From contig WBMV01007609.1 of assembly GCA_013396655.1 (NCBI GenBank), forward strand, positions 958,459 to 1,022,458: 64,000 nucleotides of DNA. Reading direction: 5' to 3'. Shown here one piece after another: positions 33,201 through 43,000 of this stretch. Source of the DNA: Campylorhamphus procurvoides (taxonomy: Eukaryota; Chordata; Aves; Passeriformes; Dendrocolaptidae). A program made the translations under genes and the position numbers. The notes under the pieces were generated by a model. The model was not told the DNA's origin. It did not search any database and saw nothing but the letters and a program-made list of their open reading frames with translations. Numbering within the stretch: the stretch's first letter is position 1; each line of letters opens with the position of its first letter.

Positions 33201-35419
33201 CTCTTTTTTCCTGATTTTTTTACAACTCTGACAAAAAAATAAAAGAAAATTTTAAAAAAACAAACCTGATTTATTAGGTCCATAAAACTTTGTACATGAG
33301 AATAATTATTTTCCTTTTGGTCTGAGTGTTCAGGAGACATCCACACTGGACAAACCTACCAAACATACTCATCAGCATTAACTTTCAAATAAATTATATC
33401 ATCCAAAAAGACCTTAGTAAGTAAGCACAGCACAGTGCATATGTTGCCTGTATAGAGTATTTCCATAGTGCTGGTTTTCATGATGTTTTTGATATCCCTG
33501 TTTCAAGAGACTGATGGGATTTTTTAAAATTGTATTTTGAAATTGAAGTTCTTGTCTGTAATCCTTTCTAGAAGCATTTTTTTTCCTTCTTTTCACAACT
33601 GAGTTTTAATCTTTTTGTCTCTTGCTCCCACTCACTGAACGTGGGAGGGAGCATTAGTCACTCTTACCTGAGCTGATGCAGGCTGGTTAGAGGGAATTTC
33701 TTCGTAGCACATCCTTAGGAAAAGCAAATCTCTGCTTGGAGCCAGAGGAAATTCAGTCACTGGGTTATTTATCTGATCACCCTAAAGGATTTTTAAATGA
33801 GTTAAGGACTATCTCATCATGCCTGTGTATGTGGTTTGGTAATCTTTGTCCTTGCAAACATCTGGGGTGTTCTTGCAGAGCTGATTGAGAGTGCAATGTA
33901 TCTGTACCGTGCTACGAGAGATCCCACACTCTTGGAACTGGGAAGAGATGCAGTGGAGTCCATCGAGAAAATCAGCAAGGTGGACTGTGGATTTGCAACT
34001 GTAAGTGCTCAGTCATCTGCTAAATTAGCTAAAATAGCTGCTAACAAACAGCTTTTGTGTTTTGCCACTGAGTTATGTGATCACTTTGGGCAAAACATGA
34101 TTTCTTTGTCCAACAGACCCCTTGTATTTCTCTGTGAAGCTGGTTTGGTCATGTTTCTGGTAGTAACTTCCCTCACAGGGTGAACACGGGGCCAAATTCT
34201 GTCATGGGCTGTTGCACCAGAGCCCAAAACATCGGAAAGCATCAGAAGCTTCTCCTGCATCCCTACCAGGTGTTGCCCCTGAGCAGGAAGGTTCATGTGA
34301 AGGGTCTCTGTGTGCCAGTTCATGTGTGATTCTGCTTTCCCGCTATGCCTTAAAAATCTGATCAAACACACGAGAACTGCAGTGAGTGATTTCTCTAATG
34401 TCATTTAGTAGAGGATTTCAAACATAGTATCAAAAACTATTTTACAAAAAACTTTTTGTATATATTGGGACTTCGGTCTTGTGATTTGGAAAGTAGGTAA
34501 AAGCTTTTATGATTCTCATTTTTTTTAGTGGGGGAAATGATGGGAAACTCCTTCTCCTCACCCAGACTGAGTTGACAGAGGGCAAGTTGAGATGTTAGGA
34601 AGCAACTCTTCCTTGTGGCAGTGGGCAGGCCCTGGCACAGGTTGCCCGGAGAAGCTGTGGCTGCCCCAGCCCTGGAAGTGTCCAAGGCCAGGTTGGACAG
34701 GGCTGGGATAGTGGGAGGTGTCCCTGCCCATGGCAGGGGGTGGAACTGAGATGATCTTTAAAGTCCCTTCCAACCCAAACCATTCTGTGGATCAGTGATA
34801 AGATACAAGGTGAATTGGTGTCATGCTGTGCTGTTTGACTGAAGTTAATTGCAATCTGGTTTTATTTCCCCCCCAAGTTCATAAGTTAGTGAATTTGATA
34901 TAATTTTAACCCAGTGTATTTCTTCCCCTGCAGATCAAAGACTTGAGGGATCACAGGCTGGATAATCGCATGGAATCCTTCTTTTTGGCTGAAACAATCA
35001 AATACTTGTACCTGCTGTTTGACCCAGACAACTTCATCCACAACGATGGGTCAGACTTCGATGTGGTGATTACACCCTATGGGGAGTGTGTCTTGAATGC
35101 TGGAGGATACATCTTCAACACTGAGGCTCATCCCATCGATCCTGCTGCCCTGCACTGCTGCAGGAAACGCAAGGAGGAGCAGTGGGAGGTGGAAGACTTG
35201 ATGAGGGAATTCTACTCGCTGAAGAAAACCAAGAAATTCACTTTAAAAAGACAGTCTGAGCATGGTGAAGGGGAGAGTGCAAAAGACACTGAAGATGCAG
35301 AGAAAGCTGGAGAGAAGAGAAACTCTAAGAAGAGCTCACACTCCCTCCTGAGTTGCCCCAGTCAATCTTTTAACTCTAAACTTGCAGTCCTGGGACAGGT
35401 CTTCCTAGACAACACCTGA
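27239..35419 (+). CDS. EDEM2: EDEM2, ER degradation-enhancing alpha-mannosidase-like 2 (5' end in gap)
   Basis: GH47-family lectin/mannosidase of the ER lumen. It starts the mannose trimming that marks misfolded glycoproteins for ERAD. Coding exons, all GT-AG and phase-consistent: 27239-27285 (left edge in gap), 27400-27439, 27925-28030, 29328-29453, 30092-30303, 31344-31485, 31775-31899, 32577-32721, 33879-34000, 34934-35419 (TGA). They join to 1551 nt, 516 residues plus stop. About 57 N-terminal residues, including the signal peptide, are missing; human EDEM2 has 578. Residues known to matter in the human protein are present: catalytic Glu117 (codon 28015, in FETNIR), Cys65 (27260) and Cys408 (33986) of the intramolecular disulfide, and Cys558 in LLSCPSQ (35354), which bonds TXNDC11. 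Sequons NVS, NAS, NRS and NYT are kept. The human sequon at Asn450 is Asp here. The linker between the GH47 domain and the C-terminal tail is Lys/Glu/Ser-rich and diverged. Confidence 0.97.
27299..27357 (+). repeat. GATGCG/GATGGG G-rich repeat in a 114-nt EDEM2 intron
   Basis: About 58 bp of 6- and 12-bp units (GGGATGCGGATG) fill half of the shortest EDEM2 intron (27286-27399). Many G3-G5 runs on the transcribed sense strand give it G-quadruplex potential in the pre-mRNA, close to both splice sites. Confidence 0.85.
27475..27600 (+). repeat. Paired intronic repeat, copy 1 (EDEM2 intron after exon ending 27439)
   Basis: Closely similar over about 120 bp to 30357-30480, in the same orientation. 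Shared blocks are ATGCTAAGTG, ACTGGATAAATAAC versus ACTAGATAAATAAC, ACTGGGCTCA(G/A)GTCTCCTGT and GAACACCTGCAGCATCC. Each copy starts within a few tens of bases downstream of a 5' splice site. It could be an intragenic duplication or two insertions of an unnamed short element. Confidence 0.85.
28603..28620. repeat. 18-bp perfect AT-rich palindrome
   Basis: CTAATATAG followed by its exact reverse complement, with a looser TAGCTATATAACTAATAGC extension to 28637. It lies in an EDEM2 intron and is possibly a cruciform-prone or TE-terminal remnant. Confidence 0.9.
28899..29140 (-). mobile_element. CR1 LINE fragment in EDEM2 intron
   Basis: Antisense CR1. Starts CATAGACTCTGAGAGTGTTT, then TGCCATGGGCAGGGACACCT, ACTTCCAGGGATGGGGCAGC and TTCTTCCCAATATCCAATTT. 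About 240 bp, inserted opposite to the gene. Confidence 0.92.
29454..30091 (+). other. EDEM2 intron
   Basis: Unique sequence of 638 bp. No repeat, RNA gene or exon was recognised in it. Confidence 0.7.
30357..30480 (+). repeat. Paired intronic repeat, copy 2 (EDEM2 intron after exon ending 30303)
   Basis: Partner of 27475-27600, 2.88 kb downstream in direct orientation, with several substitutions and 1-4-bp indels. It begins about 50 bp after the 5' splice site. Confidence 0.85.
31218..31268 (+). repeat. 4-N gap beside a 19-G homopolymer
   Basis: Four unresolved bases (31218-31221) are followed by an uninterrupted run of 19 G at 31250-31268, about 75 bp before the acceptor of the EDEM2 exon at 31344. 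Homopolymer length and the small gap both suggest a locally unreliable assembly. Confidence 0.9.
32722..33878 (+). other. EDEM2 intron (1.16 kb)
   Basis: AT-rich unique sequence, with A/T-runs at 33210-33265. No repeat family or RNA gene was recognised. Confidence 0.65.
34569..34797 (+). mobile_element. CR1 LINE fragment in EDEM2 intron
   Basis: Sense CR1 tail with GGCAGGCCCTGGCACAGGTT, GTGTCCAAGGCCAGGTTGGA and CTTCCAACCCAAACCATTCT. It lies about 140 bp before the last coding exon. Confidence 0.92.
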
Positions 35420-35575
35420 TCCTATTGGCATCATCAGTGTAAATTATTGAACTTGTTTCAGACTCTGGGAATATATTTTTATAGTTTCATAATGGAAAGT
35501 GTTGTGCCTCACAATGTGAATTGTATTATGAAGTGAAACAGCTTCCCATTAAATTCTGCTACTGTTCCTTCACAA
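35420..35575 (+). other. EDEM2: Probable short EDEM2 3' UTR
   Basis: AT-rich sequence after the TGA at 35417. A canonical variant poly(A) signal lies about 130 bp on. The end is placed 15-25 bp past that signal by the usual spacing; the true cleavage site is unknown. Confidence 0.5.
35548..35553 (+). terminator. ATTAAA poly(A) signal of EDEM2
   Basis: First good hexamer after the stop codon, in CCCATTAAATTCTGC, followed by a T/C-rich stretch. ATTAAA is the commonest variant of AATAAA. A longer 3' UTR using a later signal is possible. Confidence 0.55.
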
Positions 35576-38440
35576 ACCACCATTCAGATACCACCTGTTA
35601 GGGCTCTCCAGGTGCTGGTGTCAAAGCAATTGGTTTCCTGAATAGCAAACAGGTGTTCAGAAAGAGAAAGGTCTGCAGGTTAAAGGTACCTTGTTTACTG
35701 CATTTTGTGAGCTTAGTTTGAAGTTTTACAGGCTGACATGGAGTCCCCAGCTTACTCTGGTGTATAAAAATGAACCTGTCATAAGGGGGAAAGGAGGGGT
35801 TACTGGCTGTAGCTTCACTTCTGAGCCTACAGCTCTCTGTGTGCTCCATCTTTTATCTTTAGTCTCTTCATAACCATGTGGTTCACTGGCCAGTGGAGAA
35901 AACCTGTTGATTTTGAGGGGGAGGCTCAGATTTGGAGCTCTGGCAGGTCTGTTGAGCATGCAGGATGGCATGGGGGAAGCAGAGCACTTAGAACTTGGAG
36001 AAATGCTCAGTCCCTCTTCTTAGAATGTGTTTGGTGAGTACCACCTGCCTGAAAAACAGCTGAGTGTCCAGAAGACTGAGGTGGAGGATGGACGAGCAAA
36101 GGTTTGATTGTCTCTGCAGTGGAGCTTGCTTTCTTCTTACAGAATCTAACATGATTTTCTAAAGAAGTTTCCTCATTTCCTTCCTCTTTTCAACTTCCCT
36201 TTAGCTCTCGCTTGCTTCAGGGCACATCAGCCCCTCAGTCAGTGGGGCCCAGCTGAGCTGCACACGAGGTGTGCACAAGGGGACTTGAGCCAGGCTCAAA
36301 TGCAGCTCTGCCTTGGTGCAGGAGGCAACTGAACATATGTTCACCACCTGTTCCCTGCAGCAGCAGCAGGAGAGCTCTGTGTGATCCTTCCTCTGATGGA
36401 AACCAGGTGGCAGTTGTGTCTTAACAGGAGGAAGGCATGAAACCTCTTGGTGTTCAGCTGGCTTGGCAAATCCAACCCTCTAAATGTGTTATTAGTGTCT
36501 TTGCAACAGGTGTCTGCAATGATCAGAAAGGGAGAAATCAGGAGTGTTACCAAGGGATTTTCTTTCTAAAGAGCAAAAAGAGTGGGACAGAAAATGATGG
36601 GCTTTCTTCAAGCCTGCTGGAAAGTGGGGAGTCTGGAGCAAGCACACACAACCTATAGTCATTGAGTGGGTTACAGATACAGGATAAATAAGTAAATCCC
36701 TGTGACCAATTCCCAGTCTGTGCTGGTGTAGGGTTGCTTTCAGAAACTATTTTTTGTTTTGACATGTACTAGTACTGTAAAATTACATAAAATCTGTGTT
36801 TCACCCTTCAGGGTGGGAATCCTGTTGCAGTTGTGAGTAAAGTCATTGTAAGAGACACTTAAGATGTTGGACAGGCATATTGGAAGGATTGTTAACCTGT
36901 AAAGATTCTGGTTCTGTCCCATAGCAGGTGGGACAGCTCAGGAATTGTGTGTTGATACAGCAATTGCAGGGGAGGTACTGAGAGAGGAGCACCCTAAAAC
37001 TGAGACATTGTTGGACAAAGATGGAGCTCTGGTCAGTGGCTCCTTGTTGAAACCATAGGTTATATTTTTATTTTCCAACTGCTCAAATTCACACACTATT
37101 CATTGACTAATCTGTTGAAAACAAAACATGGGCCTTCTCTGACAGCTTTGCTCAGTGCTGGGTCCTGATTCTCAAAACTGCCCCATCCATGAAATAGAGG
37201 AAGAGGAAGGACTTAAGGGGCCAGGCTACAGATCTCCAGCTCAGTAGATCTCTGCTAACCAGCGCAGTTTGGTACCCTCACCCTTGAGACTCCAGCAGCA
37301 GAACCAAGGGGCAGTAGCCCTAAGAGCCAATATTTTTCCTCAGCACAGCTAGAGCTGAAAGAACTCATCTGTCCACAGCTACTGTGAGAGTAATTAGATG
37401 GATCTTGATTAGTGCTATGGGATGGGTGAGTCAGAATAACACAGGACAGCCTTAATTTTGGTTTGTTCCAGAATCTGAGAGCAACTTCCATCTTCCCAAG
37501 ACTCTTTTAACAAAAAGAACTGATAGGAGCTCTTAGGATCCTTAGTAAGCCTTTTTTAACTGGAAAACTGTGGCCTGGCCTTGCTGCTGGAGGGCAGAGC
37601 ATGCTCAAGTCTCAGGGGCATGTGTACAAGTTGTGCTGTTTCACAGGCAGCGTGAGGAAGGACAGATGTCTCTGAATCTCTAAGGGATGACGGGATGAAA
37701 TGGCTGACTGTCCCACTGGAGAGTAGATTCCATTCCCTTTATGTAGACCATGCTGTTAATAAGAACATGATGGGTTCAAAATCACTATCACAAGTCAGCT
37801 GGGAAAAAAAAATAAAGCTAAAACTTGTCTTCTCCTGCTACCCAGGGGCCTCACAAGGAAGAGGAAAGAGATGGCAGGTCTGTTTTGGCATTTTCCAACT
37901 GAGCAAGGTGGTGAGAACTTGGTCATGTGAACAGAATTGTCAGGAATCCAAAATAAGAAGTGTGTGGAACACAGAACTGGCACCCTCATTTGGGTGGCTT
38001 CTAACGAGGCAGGTCAGCACTCCAAAGGTTCCACCTCCAGAGTAAACTTGTGGCATCTGTCAAAAGGCTGGAAGGGAACTGGATTTTGGTTGAGTGGTGA
38101 AAGATAGCACAACAACCAAATTTAGCATTTGCTGTTGATGACATCATTGTAATTGTGTTGGGGATTTTTGCCACTCCAATCAAAGCCCAAAACTGAAGGC
38201 CAGACTTTTTGAGGTGTTCCACAAGTAATTGTTTGGATTTGGAATGGCTGTGGATTGATGGCAGGTCAGGCAAACAGCTTGTGGAAAGACTTTTAATGGA
38301 GCTAACAAAGGAGAAGGAAGAGCAAAAAAGAGTCAGAGCAGCACATGAATTGCTGGCAAATGGCAAAAAAACCCCTCAAAACAAACCAAAAAGCGAGGGA
38401 GGGGGAGCACTCGGAAAGCAGACAAGTGGCAAGTGAGGAA
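35576..38440. other. EDEM2-TRPC4AP intergenic DNA, no gene supported
   Basis: Unique sequence. A 75-residue + strand open frame at 38209-38436 reads as a short Lys/Glu-rich segment (LMELTKEKEEQKRV), but it lacks a promoter, splice context and a recognisable family, so it is not called. The rest has no repeat or exon that could be identified. Confidence 0.5.
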
Positions 38441-38648
38441 GGATCCACGAAGTCCAGCTCCTGGCCCTGCACAGACACCCCAACAATCCCACCCTGTCCC
38501 TCAGGGCATTGTCCAAACCCTCCTGGAGCTCTGGCAACTTTGGGGCTGTGCCCACTGCCCTGGGGAGCCTGCTCAGTGCCCACCACCCTCTGGGGGAAGA
38601 ACCTTCTCCTGATATCCAACCTAACCCTCTCCTGGCACAGTTTCTTGA
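38441..38648 (-). mobile_element. CR1 LINE fragment, 3' end
   Basis: Antisense copy of the CR1 type also seen at 17018. It has AGACACCCCAACAATCCCAC, CAAACCCTCCTGGAGCTCTG and CTCTGGGGGAAGAACCTTCT. About 205 bp. Confidence 0.9.
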
Positions 38649-38975
38649 GTCCCTTGGAGCTGCTGCCTGTGGGTTAGTCAAGGATTACCTCCCAAGAGTC
38701 TGTCTTCCCAAGGTGCTCCCTTCTCCTTTGACTTATTGGGGAGTTTTTTAACCCGTGGAGGCATTTGCACTGGTTTGCTGTGGTGTGGAGACCACCACCT
38801 GTCTCATGAATGTGTTGAGCCCGAGTTCCTCCTGTTTTCTAAGGCTACAGCAGCTTTGTCCTGTTGGTTTGTCCTGATGGTCTGTGCTCTCCATGCTATC
38901 CCCAGTTTGGTTTGTGGTGTCTGTCATTCCACTCAAACTCGAGTTTGAGTTATGACTTTCAGTTCTGCTGGGAAA
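38649..38975. other. Intergenic spacer with a 20-bp palindrome
   Basis: Unique sequence between two antisense CR1 fragments. The only structure seen is the palindrome at 38931-38950. Confidence 0.6.
38931..38950. repeat. 20-bp perfect palindrome
   Basis: ACTCAAACTC followed directly by its exact reverse complement, centred on CTCGAG. It lies 25 bp before a CR1 fragment. Perfect 20-bp palindromes without a spacer are rare by chance. Confidence 0.92.
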
Positions 38976-39185
38976 TCACAGAATTGTTATGGTTGGAAGG
39001 GACCTCTGGAGACCACCCAGTGCCACCCCACTGCCAAGACAGGGTCACCCAGAGCAGGTGGCACAGGAACCAGGTTGGAATGTCTCCACACATTCCTGGG
39101 CAGCTGTTCCAGAGCTCTGCCACCCTCAGAGTAGAGAAGCTCTTCCTCACCTTGAGGTGAAACTTCTTAGGTGTTAGTTTAGGGC
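38976..39185 (-). mobile_element. CR1 LINE fragment, 3' end
   Basis: Antisense CR1. Begins AATCACAGAATTGTTATGGT, then GGGTCACCCAGAGCAGGTGG, CACATTCCTGGGCAGCTGTT and GTAGAGAAGCTCTTCCTCAC. It ends about 35 bp before the 20-bp minisatellite. Confidence 0.9.
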
Positions 39186-39218
39186 CACTGCAAATTAATA
39201 CTTTAAAGCAAGAAAGTA

Positions 39219-39546
39219 ATTGGTATTTTGGTGGAAATTAAGGTATTTTGGTGGAAATAAAGGCGCTTTGGTGGAAGTAAAGGTGTTTCAGTGGAAATAA
39301 AGGTGTTTTGATGAAAGTAAAGGTACTTCAGTGGAAATAAAGGTATGTGGTGGGGTGGACAGGGAGGTATTTCAGTAAGAATAAAGGTATTTTAGTGGGA
39401 ATAAAGATATTTTAGTGCAAATAAAGATATCTTAATGGGAAGAAAGGCATTCTAGTGTGAATACGGATGTTTTAGTGGAAATAAAGGTATCTTAGTGCAA
39501 ATAATGATATTTTATGGGGAATAAAGACATTTTAATGGCAATAAAG
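39219..39546 (+). repeat. 20-bp minisatellite carrying nine AATAAA hexamers
   Basis: About 16 units of a 20-bp motif (consensus near AAGGTATTTTAGTGGAAATA) run in strict register from 39219 to 39340. After a disrupted unit rich in G and T (39341-39364) they run again to 39546. Units differ by one to five bases. Nine contain AATAAA on the + strand, starting at 39256, 39296, 39336, 39380, 39400, 39420, 39480, 39520 and 39540, each followed by a G/T-rich segment. The array lies between EDEM2 and TRPC4AP and ends about 550 bp before the TRPC4AP start codon. Confidence 0.95.
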
Positions 39547-39630
39547 CAGGGTACACCAATCCCATCCCTCACACCAGGCCTTGTCCCTCTCCCATCCCCT
39601 CACACCGAGGGCCGGGCCGGGCCCTCCCCT

Positions 39631-40010
39631 CACTTCAGCCTCCCTTTCCCAGATTCCCCCTCATCCAGACTCCATTTCCCATCTCACTCCGGACTCCATT
39701 TCCCAGCTCTCCCCTCATTCCAGATCCTCACTCCAGACGCCCTTTCCCAGCTCCCCCCTCTTTCCAGACTCCATTTCCCGACTCTCCGCCCTCATCCAGA
39801 CTCCCTTTCCCATCTCACCCCGGATTCCCTTTCCCAGCTCCCCCCTCACTCCAGGCGCTCTTTCCAGACCCCATTTCCCAGCTCTCCCCTCACTCCAAAC
39901 TCCCTTTCCCAGCTCTCCCGCTCACTCCAGACTCCATTTCCCGGCTCCTCCCCTCATCCAGCCTCCCTTTCCCGTCTCCCCCCTCACCCCGGACTCCATT
40001 TCCCGGCTGT
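39631..40010 (+). repeat. Pyrimidine-rich promoter array with ZNF143/Staf-like motif
   Basis: Twelve TTTCCC cores start at 39645, 39675, 39699, 39743, 39774, 39806, 39830, 39874, 39905, 39937, 39968 and 39999. The spacings 24, 44, 31, 32 repeat twice, so 39675, 39806 and 39937 are 131 bp apart and the array has a higher-order period. The unit is roughly CTCATCCAGACTCCATTTCC followed by CAGCTCTCCC. Five units read ACTCCATTTCCC. The ZNF143/Staf site ACTACANNTCCCAG differs from the best unit at one core position. The array ends about 90 bp before the TRPC4AP ATG, so it is in the core promoter or 5' UTR. Binding is inference. Confidence 0.88.
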
Positions 40011-40098
40011 CCCCGCTGTCCCTCGCGGTGCCCGCCGGGGCCGGGGCCGAGGCCGAGGCGGCGCTTGTTGTTTGTCTCGGGTCGGTGCCAGCGGGGCC
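40011..40098 (+). promoter_or_regulatory. TRPC4AP: TRPC4AP CpG-rich core promoter/5' UTR
   Basis: Very high C+G with many CpG (GCCGGGGCCGGGGCCGAGG), no TATA box, and a CpG-rich zone that continues through exon 1 into intron 1 to about 40500. The start codon context GGGGCCATGG is a strong Kozak match. The transcription start cannot be fixed from sequence. Confidence 0.65.
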
Positions 40099-43000
40099 AT
40101 GGCGGCCATCGCGAGGGGCGGCCCCGGGGCCCGCGGGGCTGGCTCCGGCTCCAGCACCGGCACCACCAACATCGTGGCGCAGCTGCGGCGGGGGCAGCTC
40201 AGCGGCCGCGGCATGACCCGCGGGGCTCAGGTGGGCACGGAGGGCCGGCCGGGCTGGGCAGGGGCGCCCGGGGTCGGTGGGGAGGCCCGGTGGGGCCTGT
40301 GGGGCCTGCGGGGCCGGGGATGCGGCGCGGCCCGGCCGAGAGGCCTCGCTGAGCCCCAGCGGGGCCTGCTGGGGGTGGAGGCGGCTCCGCCGAGCCCCTC
40401 ATGGGTTTGCCGTGGGGATGTGCCCGTGTTTCCCTGCCCCTCGCCCGCAGGGGTGAGGGAGAGCCGCTCCCCCGGCCGCGCAGGAAGGAGAGGCCCCGCT
40501 CGCAGGCGGAACAATGCAGCGCTGAGGGGTTTTAAAGTGTGTTTTCCGGACAAAGGAGGCCTCGTGGTGTTGGGGTTCGGGAGGCCTTGGGGCCCCCGTG
40601 GTGCTGCTGGTTTCGTGCTCCGGGGCTGGCCCGAGTTTCCCGGGTGGAAATGCTGGGGGATGGAATGGGTTCTCTGCCCAGGCCTGTGCCTGGCCCGGGT
40701 TGGGGCTGGGTGTTTTCCCGAGCTCACGAATAATGGACTATTAATTCCTTTTTTTTATGGGGAGAATAATTGTCATTTGTTTAGCAGATCAAATGCAAAA
40801 CGGTGCGAAGACTTGGGGACTGAAATGTGGGTTAAAGAGCGAGCGCTCGGGTGGTGATTTATTGAGCTGAAGTATCTTAAAAGAGTTCAAATGGAATAAA
40901 AACTGGGGCTTCTTTAGATTTATTTACTAATGCAGACAGCAGTATTTTCCTTGCTGAACAAGGATCCGGAGCAGTTACGAAGAGATTTGCTCATCATGAA
41001 TGTCTGTGCCTCCTTCTGTAGCAGAGATGGGTAAAAGAGCAGGAGGTGATTTCTCACAGCAATTTTGTCCTTATTGTGCTGCTTGCTCAGCTACCACTTT
41101 GATTAATGCTTAAGAAAAAGCAAATAATTACATGAACATAAATCTGCACTGACTCTTTTGAAGGAAGTTCTTTTGGCGGGACTGTTTTAGGAGTGGATTT
41201 CATCCAGCACATAGACAAATATTGTCTCCCTGACTTACCTGTTCACTTCTGTGCTCTTTTTTTCGTGTTCCCCTGCAGTTTCAGAGAGATAAATCTGTAC
41301 CAACCTTGTGCACCTAGGATGGTGCCACCACTCAGGGGTTTGGGTTGCCTGAGAAATTCACTATTACTATTTTAATTTGAGGGTTTATGAATTTGCAGAA
41401 GCAAATAACTACGCTTTTGCAGCAATCAAGGAAACTTTTGCTCTTTGCATCCTCCTCCTCAAAATGCCCAAGTTCGAGGTGGGTTTTTTTGTTGCTGGGG
41501 TTTGATTTTGTTTTCCTTGGAAAATTTGGCATCCCTGTGGTGACTTGAAAGTCTTAAAGCTTGAACACACTGAGTCCCTAGTGCTTCAAAACGCTGTAGG
41601 AAGACATTTTTAAATCACTTTTTACAGTGGCGTGGTGTCACAGGACAAAAGGGAATGGACTCACACTGAAGGAGAGTAGGTTTGGACTAAATATTAGTAA
41701 AACACTCTTCCCTGTGAGGGTGGGCAGGCCCTGGCACAGGTTTGCCCAGAGAAGCTGTGGCTGCCCCATCCCTGGAAGTGTCCAAGGCCAGGTTGGAGAG
41801 GACTTGGAGCAACCTGGTCTAGTGGAAGGTGTCTCTGCCCATGGCAGGGAATCATCTTCAAGGTCCCTTCCAACCCAAACCATTCTATGATTCACTTGAT
41901 CTAAGGAAGTGGGAATAGCAACTCTCTGAATGATTTTAAACTTTATAAATCATGTGTCTCTGTACTTTTACCTTGAAGCAGGTTTTCGTTTGTAGAAAAT
42001 CTAAATATAATACACTTTGATGTAGCTTTTAAAGAAGCACGAGGCAGTTTTGAGTGCTTTCCTTTTTTCAATAGCCTCTCTTTTTTGTCAGAATGTTCCT
42101 AGTTTTCCTGCAGTTCACTCCTCAGTGGCATTGTGGGAGCCCTTGCTTATGTTTCTCAACTTATTTTCTCCCAAAAATCTTGAGAGCAGATCAAGTTTTC
42201 AAACTGATGTGTTGGGGTCTTGAGCAAGTCAGGGGAATGTCCTTGGAGTTCTTTCTTGCTGCCCTCTGGAAGGAAGTTTTGGGTCATGTGCTGCCTGGAC
42301 TGCACTGTTGATATTCTGTGAGAGTGGGAAAACCTTCCCAAGATCTTAATTCAGGGAGATTGAGGAATACTCTTCCTTACTGTGGTGCCTGCCATGGGCA
42401 GCAGTGGCTTTTGTTCTTAAAGCTTTATGTACTATTTTTAGGTGATCTCCAGATCCATTTTTGTATGAGGAAAGTAAGGGCTTATGTGTGAATTGGGAAG
42501 GATCACTGTTGACAGGCCCACGTCTGAGAGTTCATCCCTCTGATCTCACGGGGGCATAAAAACATTTTTGACAGCAACAGGCCCCTGAATCATATGTCGC
42601 AGTTTTGAGGTCATCTGAGACTCTGAGATCTGGATCCCTGGGTGTTCTTGGTGTGCTCACCTGCCAGGAGCCACAGCTCTTGCCAGTTAGTCTCTTTCTT
42701 TATTATTAATAGTAAATTATTAAGAGAGGGGCAACAAAGCTGGGGAAAGGTCTAAAGAGTCAGTCATATGAGGAAGGGCTGAGGGAGCTGGTGGGACTCA
42801 GCCTGGAGAAAAGGAGGCTCAGGTGGGAATTTCTCTGCAACTCCCTGACAGGAGCAGGGAGCCAGGTGGGGGTCAGGCTCTGCTCCCAGGGAACAAGGAA
42901 CAGGACAAGAGGAAACTGCTTCAAGCTCTGCCAGGGGAGGTTCAGGTTGGACATCAGGAAGGATTTCATCCCTGATAGGGTGATTTGGCACCTGAAGGGA

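Noticed and set aside
38209..38436. 75-residue Lys/Glu-rich open frame in the intergenic region
   Set aside because: Coiled-coil-like composition only. There is no family match, and an A-rich tract inflates the Lys content.
39514..40857. 447-residue + strand open frame as a separate gene
   Set aside because: It is the sum of two tandem arrays, TRPC4AP exon 1 and the start of intron 1. Homology supports only the 40099-40230 part, followed by a proper splice donor.
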